Origin: an uncultured Selenomonadales bacterium
Lineage (GTDB): Bacteria; Bacillota; Negativicutes; Selenomonadales; Selenomonadaceae
Assembly: GCA_937915885.1 (NCBI GenBank)
Contig: CALGGP010000305.1
Span: forward strand, 1-13,160
DNA length: 13,160 nucleotides
Direction: 5' to 3'
Of this stretch, positions 6,894-13,160 are shown one piece after another. A model generated the notes under the pieces. That model was not told where the DNA came from and did no database searches. It saw only the letters and a program-made list of their open reading frames with translations. How positions within the stretch are numbered: the stretch's first letter is position 1; each line of letters begins with the position of its first letter. A program made the translations under genes and the position numbers.

Positions 6894-8159
6894 TTGGAGA
6901 AATTGATCATAAACGGAGGCAAACCGCTCCGAGGCACGGTCAAGATCAGCGGCGCAAAAAATGCGGTATTGCCCGCGATCGCGGCGACTTTGCTCGGACA
7001 GGATCGGGTGACGGTGCTCGACGAAGTTCCCAATCTCGACGACGTCCGAACGATCAGCGAAGTCCTCAAAACCCTCGGCGTCAAGGTGCAGCACGTGCCC
7101 GAGCAATGTCAATTGATCGTCGACGCGTCGTCGATCGAAAACATCACCGCGCCGTATGAACTCGTGCGTCGGATGCGGGCGTCGTTTTTGATAATGGGAC
7201 CGCTGCTGGCGCGCTTGGGCGAAGCAAAAATTTCGTTGCCGGGCGGTTGCGCAATCGGAACGCGACCGATCGATCTGCATTTGAAAGGATTTGAAGCACT
7301 CGGCGCGCAAATTTCAATCGGGCATGGATACATCGAGGCGAAGGCGCCGAACGGATTGAAGGGCGCGCGAATATATCTCGACTTCCCGTCCGTCGGGGCG
7401 ACGGAAAATATATTGATGGCGGCGTCGATGGCGGAGGGCTTGAGCGTGATAGAAAATCCCGCGCAGGAGCCGGAGATCGTCGACTTGGCGAATTATCTCA
7501 ACATCATGGGCGCGAAGATCAGAGGCGCGGGGACGAATGTGATCAAGGTCGAGGGCGTCAAAAAATTGGTGGCGCACGATTATACGATAATCCCCGATCG
7601 GATCGAGGCGGGCACTTATATGATCGCGGCGGCGATGACGCGCGGCGATGTTTACATAGCGAACGCGATCAGCGAGCACATCAAGCCGGTGATAGCGAAA
7701 TTGAAAGAAGCGGGCGTGACGGTCGACGAGGACGTTGACGGAATCAGAGTGGCGTGCGATCATCGACCGAAAGCCGTTGACATAAAAACTCTGCCGTATC
7801 CGGGCTTCCCGACGGACATGCAGGCGCAATTCATGGCGATGCTGACGATCTCGACGGGCTCGGCGATGGTGACGGAGACGGTATTCGAGAACAGATTTAT
7901 GCACGTGGACGAATTGAGACGGATGGGCGCGCGGATCAAAATCGACGGACGGACGGCGATGGTGCATGGCGTGGATTATCTGACGGGCTGTCAAGTAAAG
8001 GCGACGGATTTGCGCGCGGGCGCGGCGATCGTGTTGGCGGGGCTCGTGGCGGAAGGCGAGACGCAGATCGGATATATTCATCATATCGATCGCGGCTACG
8101 ACAATTTAGTCGAGAAACTGGTAAACTTGGGCGCCGACATAAGGCGCGTGGATCAATAG
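6894..8159 (+). CDS. murA: UDP-N-acetylglucosamine 1-carboxyvinyltransferase
   Basis: MurA transfers enolpyruvate from PEP to UDP-GlcNAc, the first committed step of peptidoglycan synthesis in the cytoplasm, and is the fosfomycin target. I chose TTG 6894 because it follows GAGGTGA at good spacing and gives the family-like start MEKLIINGGKPL. It also places the substrate-binding Lys-Asn pair of SGAKNA at residues 22-23, as in known MurA. GTG 6885 is in frame but overlaps the ribosome binding site. The catalytic cysteine is in LPGGCAIGTRPID at residue 119, so the enzyme should be fosfomycin-sensitive in principle. The conserved FPTDMQAQ carries the catalytic aspartate. The 421-residue length is typical. 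The ribosome binding site overlaps the TGA of the S55-like gene, and the next gene's AGGAGG overlaps the murA TAG, so the three genes form a tight operon. Confidence 0.97.
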   Translation: MEKLIINGGKPLRGTVKISGAKNAVLPAIAATLLGQDRVTVLDEVPNLDDVRTISEVLKTLGVKVQHVPEQCQLIVDASSIENITAPYELVRRMRASFLIMGPLLARLGEAKISLPGGCAIGTRPIDLHLKGFEALGAQISIGHGYIEAKAPNGLKGARIYLDFPSVGATENILMAASMAEGLSVIENPAQEPEIVDLANYLNIMGAKIRGAGTNVIKVEGVKKLVAHDYTIIPDRIEAGTYMIAAAMTRGDVYIANAISEHIKPVIAKLKEAGVTVDEDVDGIRVACDHRPKAVDIKTLPYPGFPTDMQAQFMAMLTISTGSAMVTETVFENRFMHVDELRRMGARIKIDGRTAMVHGVDYLTGCQVKATDLRAGAAIVLAGLVAEGETQIGYIHHIDRGYDNLVEKLVNLGADIRRVDQ

Positions 8160-8174
8160 GAGGCAAAAAATTTC

Positions 8175-8669
8175 ATGGACGCAAATGAAGTCAAGCGTAT
8201 TGTCGAGGAATATTTGAATGAGCGCGAGATCGATCTGAAGGCGCGGCTGTTGAATCTCAACGGCTATCGTCCGGAGCGGGATTTCGACGAGCAGAAGAAT
8301 CGGATCGCGGAGCTCGAACAGAAGATCGCGGAGATGGAAGCGTCGACGGAGGTTGATGATCTGAAGGCGCGAGTGGCGGAGCTCGACAAAGAAAATATTG
8401 ATCTGAAGGATAAGATAGAAGAGACGGCGAATCAGCACTCCGACGCGAAAGAAAAACTCGATCGATATCGGACGGAGACGAAACAGAATTTGCAGGAGAT
8501 CGAGGAGTTGCGCGAGGCGCTCGAGGAGCGGGAGCGGCTGATCGAAGAGTTGAAGGCGAAGTTGAGCGAGACGGAAGAGCATTTTCGGAATGCGGCGGCG
8601 GAGGCGCTCAAATATAAGACGCAGCTCGAGGCGAAGCCGGAGAAAAAGTCGCGGCGCTCGAAAAAATAA
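8175..8669 (+). CDS. Coiled-coil protein of unknown function
   Basis: This 164-residue protein starts at ATG 8175, 11 bases after AGGAGG. No signal peptide or membrane segment is visible, so it is probably cytoplasmic. A short N-terminal helix (MDANEVKRIVEEYLNEREID) is followed by a long heptad-like region (about residues 37-150) rich in Glu, Lys and Leu, for example IAELEQKIAEMEA and LREALEERERLIEELKAKL. The tail is very basic (KPEKKSRRSKK), which may bind nucleic acid or acidic surfaces. I do not recognise a named family, and coiled coils give misleading similarity. It is the last gene of the S55-murA operon, and a strong intrinsic terminator follows 20 bases after its stop. A link to envelope synthesis or division is possible only by context. 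Confidence 0.85.
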   Translation: MDANEVKRIVEEYLNEREIDLKARLLNLNGYRPERDFDEQKNRIAELEQKIAEMEASTEVDDLKARVAELDKENIDLKDKIEETANQHSDAKEKLDRYRTETKQNLQEIEELREALEERERLIEELKAKLSETEEHFRNAAAEALKYKTQLEAKPEKKSRRSKK

Positions 8670-8688
8670 AGTTTTGTGCATGAAAAAA

Positions 8689-8713
8689 GGGGCGGAAGTC
8701 CCGTTATTTTTTT
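8689..8713 (+). terminator. Intrinsic terminator of the S55-murA operon
   Basis: Stem GGGGC/GTCCC with a GGAA tetraloop (8689-8702) is followed by a T-rich tract ending in seven Ts (8707-8713). It lies 20 bases after the coiled-coil gene stop. Confidence 0.88.
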
Positions 8714-8785
8714 GTGGGCGCCGCCGACCTTCGGGGCAACGATGATAGGGCGCCGCCGACGCGGGTGGGCATGCTGTCCTCCGTT
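8714..8785. repeat. GC-rich intergenic repeat region
   Basis: GGGCGCCGCCGAC occurs at 8716-8728 and again at 8748-8760, and GGGCGCCGTC follows at 8786 as a third, related copy. GC content and composition differ from the flanking genes. The open frames through it have no ribosome binding site and a repeat-driven sequence, so I do not call a gene. Related sequence occurs at 10289-10306 and 13090-13153. Confidence 0.6.
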
Positions 8786-8831
8786 GGGCGCCGTCATTGG
8801 TGGGTGGGAGCGTCGACGGCGCCCTTTTTTT
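8786..8831 (+). terminator. Second terminator-like hairpin with 10-bp perfect arms
   Basis: GGGCGCCGTC (8786-8795) pairs with GACGGCGCCC (8815-8824) around a 19-base loop containing GTGGGTGGGAGC. Seven Ts follow (8825-8831). It ends plus-strand transcription heading toward the opposing ykgJ-hslO genes. On the minus strand it has no T run after it, so it would be a poor terminator for ykgJ. Confidence 0.8.
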
Positions 8832-8852
8832 CATCACTCCGCGCGGACGAGA

Positions 8853-9113
8853 CTAAATTTTTTCGGATTGAAACCGACGGCAGATTTCTTTATTCTCCCG
8901 ATAAAATTCTTCGCGGCTGAGCGTCGTCGTCAAATACGCGTCATAAAAATCGTCCACCCGACAGATCATCGGGCGCTCCGCATATATCCGACATAAATTC
9001 GTCGCCTTGTCCAAATGTCGGCACGAGCCGTCCGGCAACGCCAATTCGCCCGCCAAGATCGTCCGCCCCACCCGTCGACAGCACTGCCCGCAGCGCTCAC
9101 ATTCAAACATCAT
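8853..9113 (-). CDS. YkgJ-type cysteine-cluster protein
   Basis: This 86-residue protein starts with ECERCGQCCRR (Cys 5, 8, 11, 12). It then has Cys31 in GSCRHLD, Cys41 in CRIY, Cys51 in RPMIC and Cys78 near the end. This is the pattern of the YkgJ/UPF0153 group, thought to bind zinc or an iron-sulfur cluster; the actual metal and role are not known. Its ATG at 9113 overlaps the hslO stop in ATGA, so translation is probably coupled; the second ATG at 9110 is equally possible. A 10-bp repeat at the junction (9100-9109 and 9111-9120) means that the end of hslO and the start of this gene are the same sequence twice. Context next to redox-sensing Hsp33 fits a cysteine protein, but a shared pathway is only inference. 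Confidence 0.85.
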   Translation of the reverse strand: MMFECERCGQCCRRVGRTILAGELALPDGSCRHLDKATNLCRIYAERPMICRVDDFYDAYLTTTLSREEFYRENKEICRRFQSEKI

Positions 9114-9120
9114 TCAAACA
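9100..9120 (-). repeat. 10-bp tandem repeat at the hslO/ykgJ junction
   Basis: TGTTTGAATG occurs exactly twice with an 11-bp period on the minus strand. The first copy ends hslO, the second forms codons just after the ykgJ start, and the overlap yields ATGATG. The arrangement may have arisen by a very short duplication. Confidence 0.8.
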
Positions 9121-9970
9121 GGGCGCGAAGTTCTTCGCCGCCGAATAAATATTTTTCGCCGCAAAATTGACAAACCACTTCCGCATGTCCGTCCTCCAAA
9201 AGCGCCGCCCGATCTTTCGCATTCAAACTGCTCAACGTCGACGCAACACGCTCCCGACTGCAGTGGCAGCGGAATTGCAATCCGATCTCCGACAAAAATT
9301 TTACGTCAAACCCGTCAAAGATCGTCGAGATCAAACCGCGCGCATCGAGCCCGCCGTCGATCAGCTCCGTCACCGATCGCATCGACCGCAAATTTTTTTC
9401 CAATCGAGCGAGTACCTCATCGCTTGCGTCCGGCAGAGGCTGTACCAAAAATCCGCCCGCCGCGCGAACGCTTAAATCGGTATCGACCAGCACGCCCAGC
9501 CCCACGCTCGACGGCGTCTGCTCCGACACAAACAGATAATTCGTCAAGTCCTCCGCGATCTCGCCGCTCACCAGTTCGCAACTGCCGCTCACATCGCGCT
9601 CGAGCCCCGTAAATCTCGTGACGGTCACCAAGCCGTTTCGTCCGACGCCGCCGCCCACATCGATTTTTCCCTCGACCGTCGGCGGCAATTCGACGTGCGG
9701 ATTGTCGACGAATCCCCGCGCATATCCTTCCGGCACCGCGTCCGCCACTATCCGCCCGAGCGGTCCGTCGCCTTGAATTTTGATCGTCACCGCCTCTTCG
9801 TTTTTGAGGTCGGCGGCAAATAACAGCGCGCCGGTGAGCGTCCGTCCGAGCGCCGCCGTCGCCGTCGGATAACAATTATGCCTTCGGGCGGCGTCGCCGA
9901 CGATTTGAGACGTGATCGCCGCGAACACTCTCACGCCCTCCGCCGTCGCACGCACCAAATGATCCTTCAT
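9110..9970 (-). CDS. hslO: 33 kDa redox-regulated chaperonin (Hsp33)
   Basis: Hsp33 is a cytoplasmic holdase switched on by oxidation and partial unfolding, when its zinc-binding cysteines form disulfides. The protein has 286 residues from ATG 9970, seven bases after GGAG; a TTG one codon earlier is also in frame. The family start DHLVRATAEGVRVFAAITSQ and the PTATAALGRTLTGALLFA region are clear. The C-terminal zinc switch is CHC (about residues 235-237), then 29 residues, then CQFC (267-270), so all four ligands are present. The gene follows the phosphoesterase gene and a chimeric copy of its own first 38 codons, and overlaps the downstream cysteine-cluster gene by four bases. The weak match to a promoter just ahead suggests it is read from the upstream phosphoesterase promoter. 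Confidence 0.97.
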   Translation of the reverse strand: MKDHLVRATAEGVRVFAAITSQIVGDAARRHNCYPTATAALGRTLTGALLFAADLKNEEAVTIKIQGDGPLGRIVADAVPEGYARGFVDNPHVELPPTVEGKIDVGGGVGRNGLVTVTRFTGLERDVSGSCELVSGEIAEDLTNYLFVSEQTPSSVGLGVLVDTDLSVRAAGGFLVQPLPDASDEVLARLEKNLRSMRSVTELIDGGLDARGLISTIFDGFDVKFLSEIGLQFRCHCSRERVASTLSSLNAKDRAALLEDGHAEVVCQFCGEKYLFGGEELRALFE

Positions 9971-9997
9971 CAATTTTCTCCAATCTGCCGCGTCAAA

Positions 9998-10189
9998 CTA
10001 AAATTTTAAACTCATCAGCTCGTCGCCCAAGTCGAGATCAAAAATTTTGATCGCCTCGTCGTCGATCACCGCCACCGTCGCCGTCGGATAACAATCATGC
10101 CTTCGGGCAGCGTCGCCGACGAGCTGAGACGTGATCGCCGCGAACACTCTCACGCCCTCCGCCGTCGCGCGCACCAAATGATCCTTCAT
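9998..10189 (-). pseudogene. Chimeric ORF: hslO start fused in frame to phosphoesterase end
   Basis: ATG 10189 (GGAG eight bases ahead) opens a 63-codon frame. The first 38 or so residues repeat Hsp33 (KDHLVRATAEGVRV to CYPTAT) with Ile-to-Leu and Asn-to-Asp changes. The rest repeats the phosphoesterase C-terminus (VAVIDDEAIKIFDLD to LMSLKF) with Ser-to-Leu and Leu-to-Phe changes. Tandem duplication of the phosphoesterase-end/hslO-start segment explains this exactly. The junction lies at a shared CGACGGYGGC present in both parents. Most base differences from the parents are at third positions, about 9 in 78 bases for the phosphoesterase part. It has no catalytic or zinc-binding residues from either parent. 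It may be untranslated debris, an accidental small protein, or a join of strain variants in assembly. Confidence 0.85.
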
Positions 10190-10216
10190 CAAATTTCTCC
10201 AATCTGCCGCGTCAAA

Positions 10217-10322
10217 TAAAAACTTTAAACATCATTCGACCTAAAAAATTTTCTGCCCTCCCGAACGTCGACGGTGCGAATAACGAGTGGGGCGCCGACG
10301 GCGCCCTTTTACAACTTCAAAC
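10217..10322 (-). repeat. 92-bp segment with GC hairpin, flanked by imperfect 14-bp repeats
   Basis: The gap between the phosphoesterase stop and the chimera start carries 92 bp more than the duplicate gap before hslO. Similar 14-mers flank it (10309-10322 and 10217-10230, 11 of 14 bases equal). Inside is the hairpin GGGCGCC-GAC-GGCGCCC (10290-10306) followed by four Ts on the plus strand. It is either an inserted repeat or a segment lost from the other copy. Confidence 0.6.
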
Positions 10323-10902
10323 TCATCAGCTCGTCGCCCGAGTCGAGATCAAAAATTTTAATCGCCTCGTCATCTATCACTGCCACCGTCGGCTTTTTAT
10401 CCGCGCGATTCGGCAACGACGGCGAGCCCGGGTTGAGCAAAATCGCATTCCCTTGACGCTCCAAAATATTATTGTGGATATGCCCCGTGATGAAAATATC
10501 CGCGCGGAGAGTATTCGCCTGCTTCGCGATCTCGCCGATCATCTTCGACCAGTCGGGCTTCGACGGATCGTTGCAATACGTAAAATGCGTTCCGTGCGTC
10601 ATCACGATCCTCCGACCGTTGGCATAAACATATGCATACGGCGCCTGGATCGGACTGTTGAGCACCAACTGATCAACGTCGGAATCGCAATTGCCCCGAG
10701 CGATGATCACCTGCGCCTTGCAATTATTAATCCGCTCCGCCAACTTCGCCGGATTATAATCCTCGAGCATGGGATTGCGCGGTCCGTGATACAGCACGTC
10801 GCCCGCATGCATGATGATATCCGCATCGAAGAAAAATTTTTCAACCGCGCGCGCAAACCGCTGCTCATGTCCGTGCGTGTCGCTGATTACTCCAATTTTC
10901 AT
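10309..10902 (-). CDS. YfcE/MJ0936-type metallophosphoesterase
   Basis: A calcineurin-like phosphodiesterase that should use two metal ions to hydrolyse phosphodiesters; the natural substrate is unknown. From ATG 10902 (GGAGG seven bases ahead) it has 197 residues, close to the family length. An open frame extends upstream to 11079, but the first 59 codons there lack family similarity and run through the promoter. Metal-site motifs appear in order: SDTHG (Asp8, His10), HAGDVLYHG (Asp35), RGNCD (Asn71), MTHG (His103) and TGHIHN (His141, His143), all intact. It is first in the phosphoesterase-chimera-hslO-ykgJ run. A GC hairpin starts within a few bases of its stop. Its last 24 or so codons are duplicated, with mostly silent differences, in the chimera. 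The symbol yfcE is not assigned, as orthology is unproved. Confidence 0.93.
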   Translation of the reverse strand: MKIGVISDTHGHEQRFARAVEKFFFDADIIMHAGDVLYHGPRNPMLEDYNPAKLAERINNCKAQVIIARGNCDSDVDQLVLNSPIQAPYAYVYANGRRIVMTHGTHFTYCNDPSKPDWSKMIGEIAKQANTLRADIFITGHIHNNILERQGNAILLNPGSPSLPNRADKKPTVAVIDDEAIKIFDLDSGDELMSLKL

Positions 10903-10939
10903 GTCGAGCCCTCCGAAAAAATTTTTTAACACGCGATTA

Positions 10940-10968
10940 ATTTTATACGTCGGCGACAGAAAATGCAA
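10940..10968 (-). promoter_or_regulatory. Candidate promoter for the phosphoesterase-hslO run
   Basis: The minus strand reads TTGCAT (10968-10963), a 17-base spacer, then TAAAAT (10945-10940). The -10 matches five of six bases and the -35 three. It lies about 40 bases ahead of the start codon. No equally good promoter is seen for the divergent chemotaxis gene between 10970 and 11058. Confidence 0.5.
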
Positions 10969-11058
10969 TCCGATCGAAGGATTTTTCATTGCCGCCGCGA
11001 AAATATTGTAGAAAAATATTTGTCCGAGGTTAAGAGGATATATGGGGAGTGATGGTTG

Positions 11059-13035
11059 ATGAATTTCACCTTGCGACAAAAGTTTTTAATCCTGACGGCG
11101 CTGATCGGATTGCTGCTGGCAATCGTGTCGGTGGTCGGCTACTTCAACGCCAAAAGCAGTCTCGGCGAGTCGGTCGACAACGAGCTGCTTGCAGTGGTCG
11201 AGTCGCACAAAAATGTGCTCGAGGGTTGGCTCAATGAAAAGGGCTCATCGATCGAGCACGAGGCTAATCTCATGACGGAGTTCAACGGCGATATGACCCG
11301 CCTCAAGAATCGCGATTACTTGAGTCTCGCCAAAAACGACAAGGACATTACCGAAATGACGATGGGGCTCGAGGACGGCTACTTCGCCAGTTACAACGCG
11401 GGCGACAGCACCGGCACGCGCGATCCGAAAAGTCGTCCGTGGTATCAGCAGGCAAAATCGTCCGGCGGCTTGAGTTTTACCGACGCTTACGTCGACACTT
11501 ACACCAACAGCTTGATCATCTCGGCGTGCGCTCCGATCAAGGCGAACGGTCAATTTATCGGCGCGCTCTGCAATGATATTTCGCTCGACGTGCTTCACAC
11601 TCAAGCGCAGGCTTTGAAATATCACAACGAAGGCACCAGCATTATTTTCGACAAAAACGGATTGATTCTCGCGACCAACGGCGACGCGCAACTCAACTCC
11701 GACATCAAAAATTTGAAGGGCGTCGGCGAACACTATAATGAAATGGTCACCAACGGCTCGGGCTATTTCGAGATGGAAAGTCGGCGCGGGCATGAAATTT
11801 TCGCGTATTCGACGATGCCGACCACGAAATGGATAATCGGCTTGGCGGTCTCCTACGATCTCGTATTCGAGCCGGCAACTCATCTGCGGAATTTATTCAT
11901 CATCTGCTCGGTGATAGGCGTGCTGTTGTCGTTTGCGGTGTGCGGACGGACGGCGGCATCGATCATCGCGCCGCTTGCCGCGCTCGAGCATCACGCAAAA
12001 CAATTGGCGCAAGGCAACCTTCGGATCAAAGATTTGCCGATCCTTTTCAACGACGAGATCGGAAGTTTGACGTCGGCGTTCAATGATATGAGCATGAGTT
12101 TGCGGCGGCTGATAACGCAAATGTCGACGACATCAGAGCAGGTCGCGGCGTCGAGCGAGCAGTTGACGGCGTCGGCGCATCAATCGGCTGATGCGGCGGT
12201 GCACGTGGCAGAAACGGTCGGCGAAGTGAGCAACGATATCGTATTGCAACTTCAATCGGTGGACGGCGCGAAGGCGAACGTCGACGTGGTGTTCAGCGAC
12301 GTGCAATTGATGGCGCAAAAGGCAACGAACGTAGCGGTGTCGACGGACAAAACGGCGGAAGCGGCGAAAATCGGTCAGCAGCTGATGAATGAAGCGGTCA
12401 GCAAGATGAAGAGCATCGAGACGTCGGTAATGGCGTCGGCGGAGGTCGTTCGTCGGCTGGGCGAAAACTCGAAAGAGATCGGCTCGATAGTCGAAGCGAT
12501 CGCGGGCATAGCCGATCAGACAAATCTGCTGGCGCTGAACGCGGCAATCGAGGCGGCGCGCGCGGGCGAGCATGGACGGGGCTTTGCGGTTGTGTCGGAG
12601 GAAGTGCGGAAGTTGGCGACGGCGTCTCAAGAATCGGCGGAGCAAATTCGAGCGCGTATTGAATCGATCCAAGCGGCGACGGAGGAAGCGGTTACGTCGA
12701 TGAAGAGCGGCACGGACGACGTCAACGCGGGCACGGAAGCGATCCGAAATGTCGGCGTGCAATTCAAAGCGATAATGGACATGGTTGACGGGATCAAGGG
12801 CGAGATTGATGGAATAAATAATTCGGTTATGACGGTGTCGGACGGCGCGCACAACATCGTGCAGGCGGTCGAGACGATTGATAAGACGAGCAAAACGACC
12901 GAGCAGAGGACGCAACAAATTTCGTCGGCGACGGAGTCTCAATCGGCGTCGAACGAAGAGATAGCGGCGGCGTCTCAAGCGCTGGCGAATCTGGCGTCGG
13001 ACATGCAGACGGCGATCGGGCAATTCAAAATCTGA
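11059..13035 (+). CDS. Methyl-accepting chemotaxis protein, dCache type
   Basis: A membrane chemoreceptor of 658 residues that should pass ligand signals to CheA/CheW and so steer motility. ATG 11059 follows GGAG by nine bases; a TTG one codon earlier is also possible. Membrane segment 1 is about residues 9-29 (ILTALIGLLLAIVSVVGY). The extracytoplasmic dCache domain covers about 32-273, with RPWYQ (126-130), Tyr144, Asp146 and Asp173 lined up as in amino-acid-binding dCache domains. Membrane segment 2 is about 278-298 and a HAMP domain about 300-355. The signalling domain follows, with the conserved tip GIADQTNLLALNAAIE starting at about 483. It has no C-terminal CheR-binding pentapeptide and ends IGQFKI. 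It stands alone with its own terminator. The class is certain; the amino-acid ligand is inference. Confidence 0.96.
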   Translation: MNFTLRQKFLILTALIGLLLAIVSVVGYFNAKSSLGESVDNELLAVVESHKNVLEGWLNEKGSSIEHEANLMTEFNGDMTRLKNRDYLSLAKNDKDITEMTMGLEDGYFASYNAGDSTGTRDPKSRPWYQQAKSSGGLSFTDAYVDTYTNSLIISACAPIKANGQFIGALCNDISLDVLHTQAQALKYHNEGTSIIFDKNGLILATNGDAQLNSDIKNLKGVGEHYNEMVTNGSGYFEMESRRGHEIFAYSTMPTTKWIIGLAVSYDLVFEPATHLRNLFIICSVIGVLLSFAVCGRTAASIIAPLAALEHHAKQLAQGNLRIKDLPILFNDEIGSLTSAFNDMSMSLRRLITQMSTTSEQVAASSEQLTASAHQSADAAVHVAETVGEVSNDIVLQLQSVDGAKANVDVVFSDVQLMAQKATNVAVSTDKTAEAAKIGQQLMNEAVSKMKSIETSVMASAEVVRRLGENSKEIGSIVEAIAGIADQTNLLALNAAIEAARAGEHGRGFAVVSEEVRKLATASQESAEQIRARIESIQAATEEAVTSMKSGTDDVNAGTEAIRNVGVQFKAIMDMVDGIKGEIDGINNSVMTVSDGAHNIVQAVETIDKTSKTTEQRTQQISSATESQSASNEEIAAASQALANLASDMQTAIGQFKI

Positions 13036-13054
13036 ACTCCGTCGGAACCAAAAA

Positions 13055-13082
13055 GGGGGCGCGCCCGCCCCTTATTTTTTTT
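13055..13082 (+). terminator. Intrinsic terminator of the chemotaxis gene
   Basis: Stem GGGGCG/CGCCCC with a four-base loop (13056-13071) is followed by TTA and eight Ts (13075-13082). It begins 20 bases after the stop codon. Confidence 0.9.
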
Positions 13083-13089
13083 CTCCCGC

Positions 13090-13160
13090 CCACGAATGGC
13101 GCCGACACCATGGGGCGACGGGTTTAGGGGCGCCGCCGCCGCTCCCACCCACCGAGCGCG
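13090..13160. repeat. GC-rich intergenic repeat, inverse copy
   Basis: The minus strand at 13153-13128 reads GGTGGGTGGGAGC then GGCGGCGGCGCCCC. This matches the plus strand near 8799-8824 (GGTGGGTGGGAGC then GTCGACGGCGCCC) with few differences. GGCGCC recurs at 13099-13104 and 13129-13134. The element runs off the window, so its far arm cannot be seen. No gene is evident here. Confidence 0.6.

Noticed and set aside
6149..7084. Minus-strand open frame of 311 codons opposite the S55-like gene and murA
   Set aside because: It spans two well-supported genes on the other strand and has a low-complexity Arg/Leu/Asp composition and no ribosome binding site.
8714..8920. Open frame of 68 codons through the GC-rich repeats
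   Set aside because: It has no ribosome binding site, begins right after a terminator, consists of repeat sequence, and runs over a second terminator and into the opposing ykgJ gene.
10289..10310. Hairpin as the terminator of the phosphoesterase gene
   Set aside because: The T run follows on the plus strand only. In the gene's own direction the hairpin is followed by CCACTCG, so it would be a poor terminator, and hslO probably depends on read-through.
10903..11079. N-terminal extension of 59 codons on the phosphoesterase
   Set aside because: The family begins at MKIGVISDTHG with a perfect ribosome binding site. The extension contains the candidate promoter and has no family similarity.
12133..13023. 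Minus-strand open frame of 296 codons opposite the chemotaxis gene
   Set aside because: The product is almost half arginine, leucine and histidine, a mirror of the regular chemoreceptor codons. No start signal.

Overview
The window looks like a chromosomal housekeeping region of a Firmicutes-type bacterium, most likely a Negativicutes/Selenomonadales relative. That placement is an inference. It rests on the secA-to-prfB order, strong GGAGG-type ribosome binding sites, frequent TTG/GTG starts, a UGA-frameshifted prfB, and a SpoIVB-like S55 protein next to murA with no sporulation genes in view. No rRNA, tRNA, CRISPR array, transposase or phage gene was found.

Layout. (1) Positions 33-4895, minus strand: a promoter, a truncated duplicate of the secA 5' end, full secA, an FkbM-type methyltransferase, a 37-residue small ORF, and prfB with its programmed +1 frameshift. 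(2) Positions 4922-8831, plus strand: a divergent promoter, a secreted S55-peptidase-like protein with an EPEK repeat linker, murA, a coiled-coil protein, and two intrinsic terminators around a GC-rich repeat. (3) Positions 8853-10968, minus strand: a promoter, a YfcE-type phosphoesterase, a chimeric ORF made of the hslO start and the phosphoesterase end, hslO (Hsp33), and a YkgJ-type cysteine-cluster protein. (4) Positions 11059-13082, plus strand: a methyl-accepting chemotaxis protein with a dCache sensor and its terminator, followed by another GC-rich repeat.

SecA drives export across the membrane and RF2 ends translation at UGA/UAA. MurA starts peptidoglycan precursor synthesis, and the S55-like protein beside it is predicted to act outside the cytoplasmic membrane. 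Hsp33 is the redox-controlled holdase. The phosphoesterase and the cysteine-cluster protein beside it have no assigned pathway here.

The most unusual feature is a recurrent pattern of partial duplications at gene ends. A 171-bp tandem duplication puts a decoy secA start, with an open frame, between the promoter and real secA. A second tandem duplication created an in-frame hslO'-phosphoesterase' chimera ahead of hslO. A 10-bp tandem repeat makes up the hslO/ykgJ junction. A 17-bp copy of the secA 3' end flanks the methyltransferase gene. GC-rich GGGCGCC-containing repeats sit at operon ends. All of these could be real genome dynamics or partly assembly joins between strain variants; long reads would decide.
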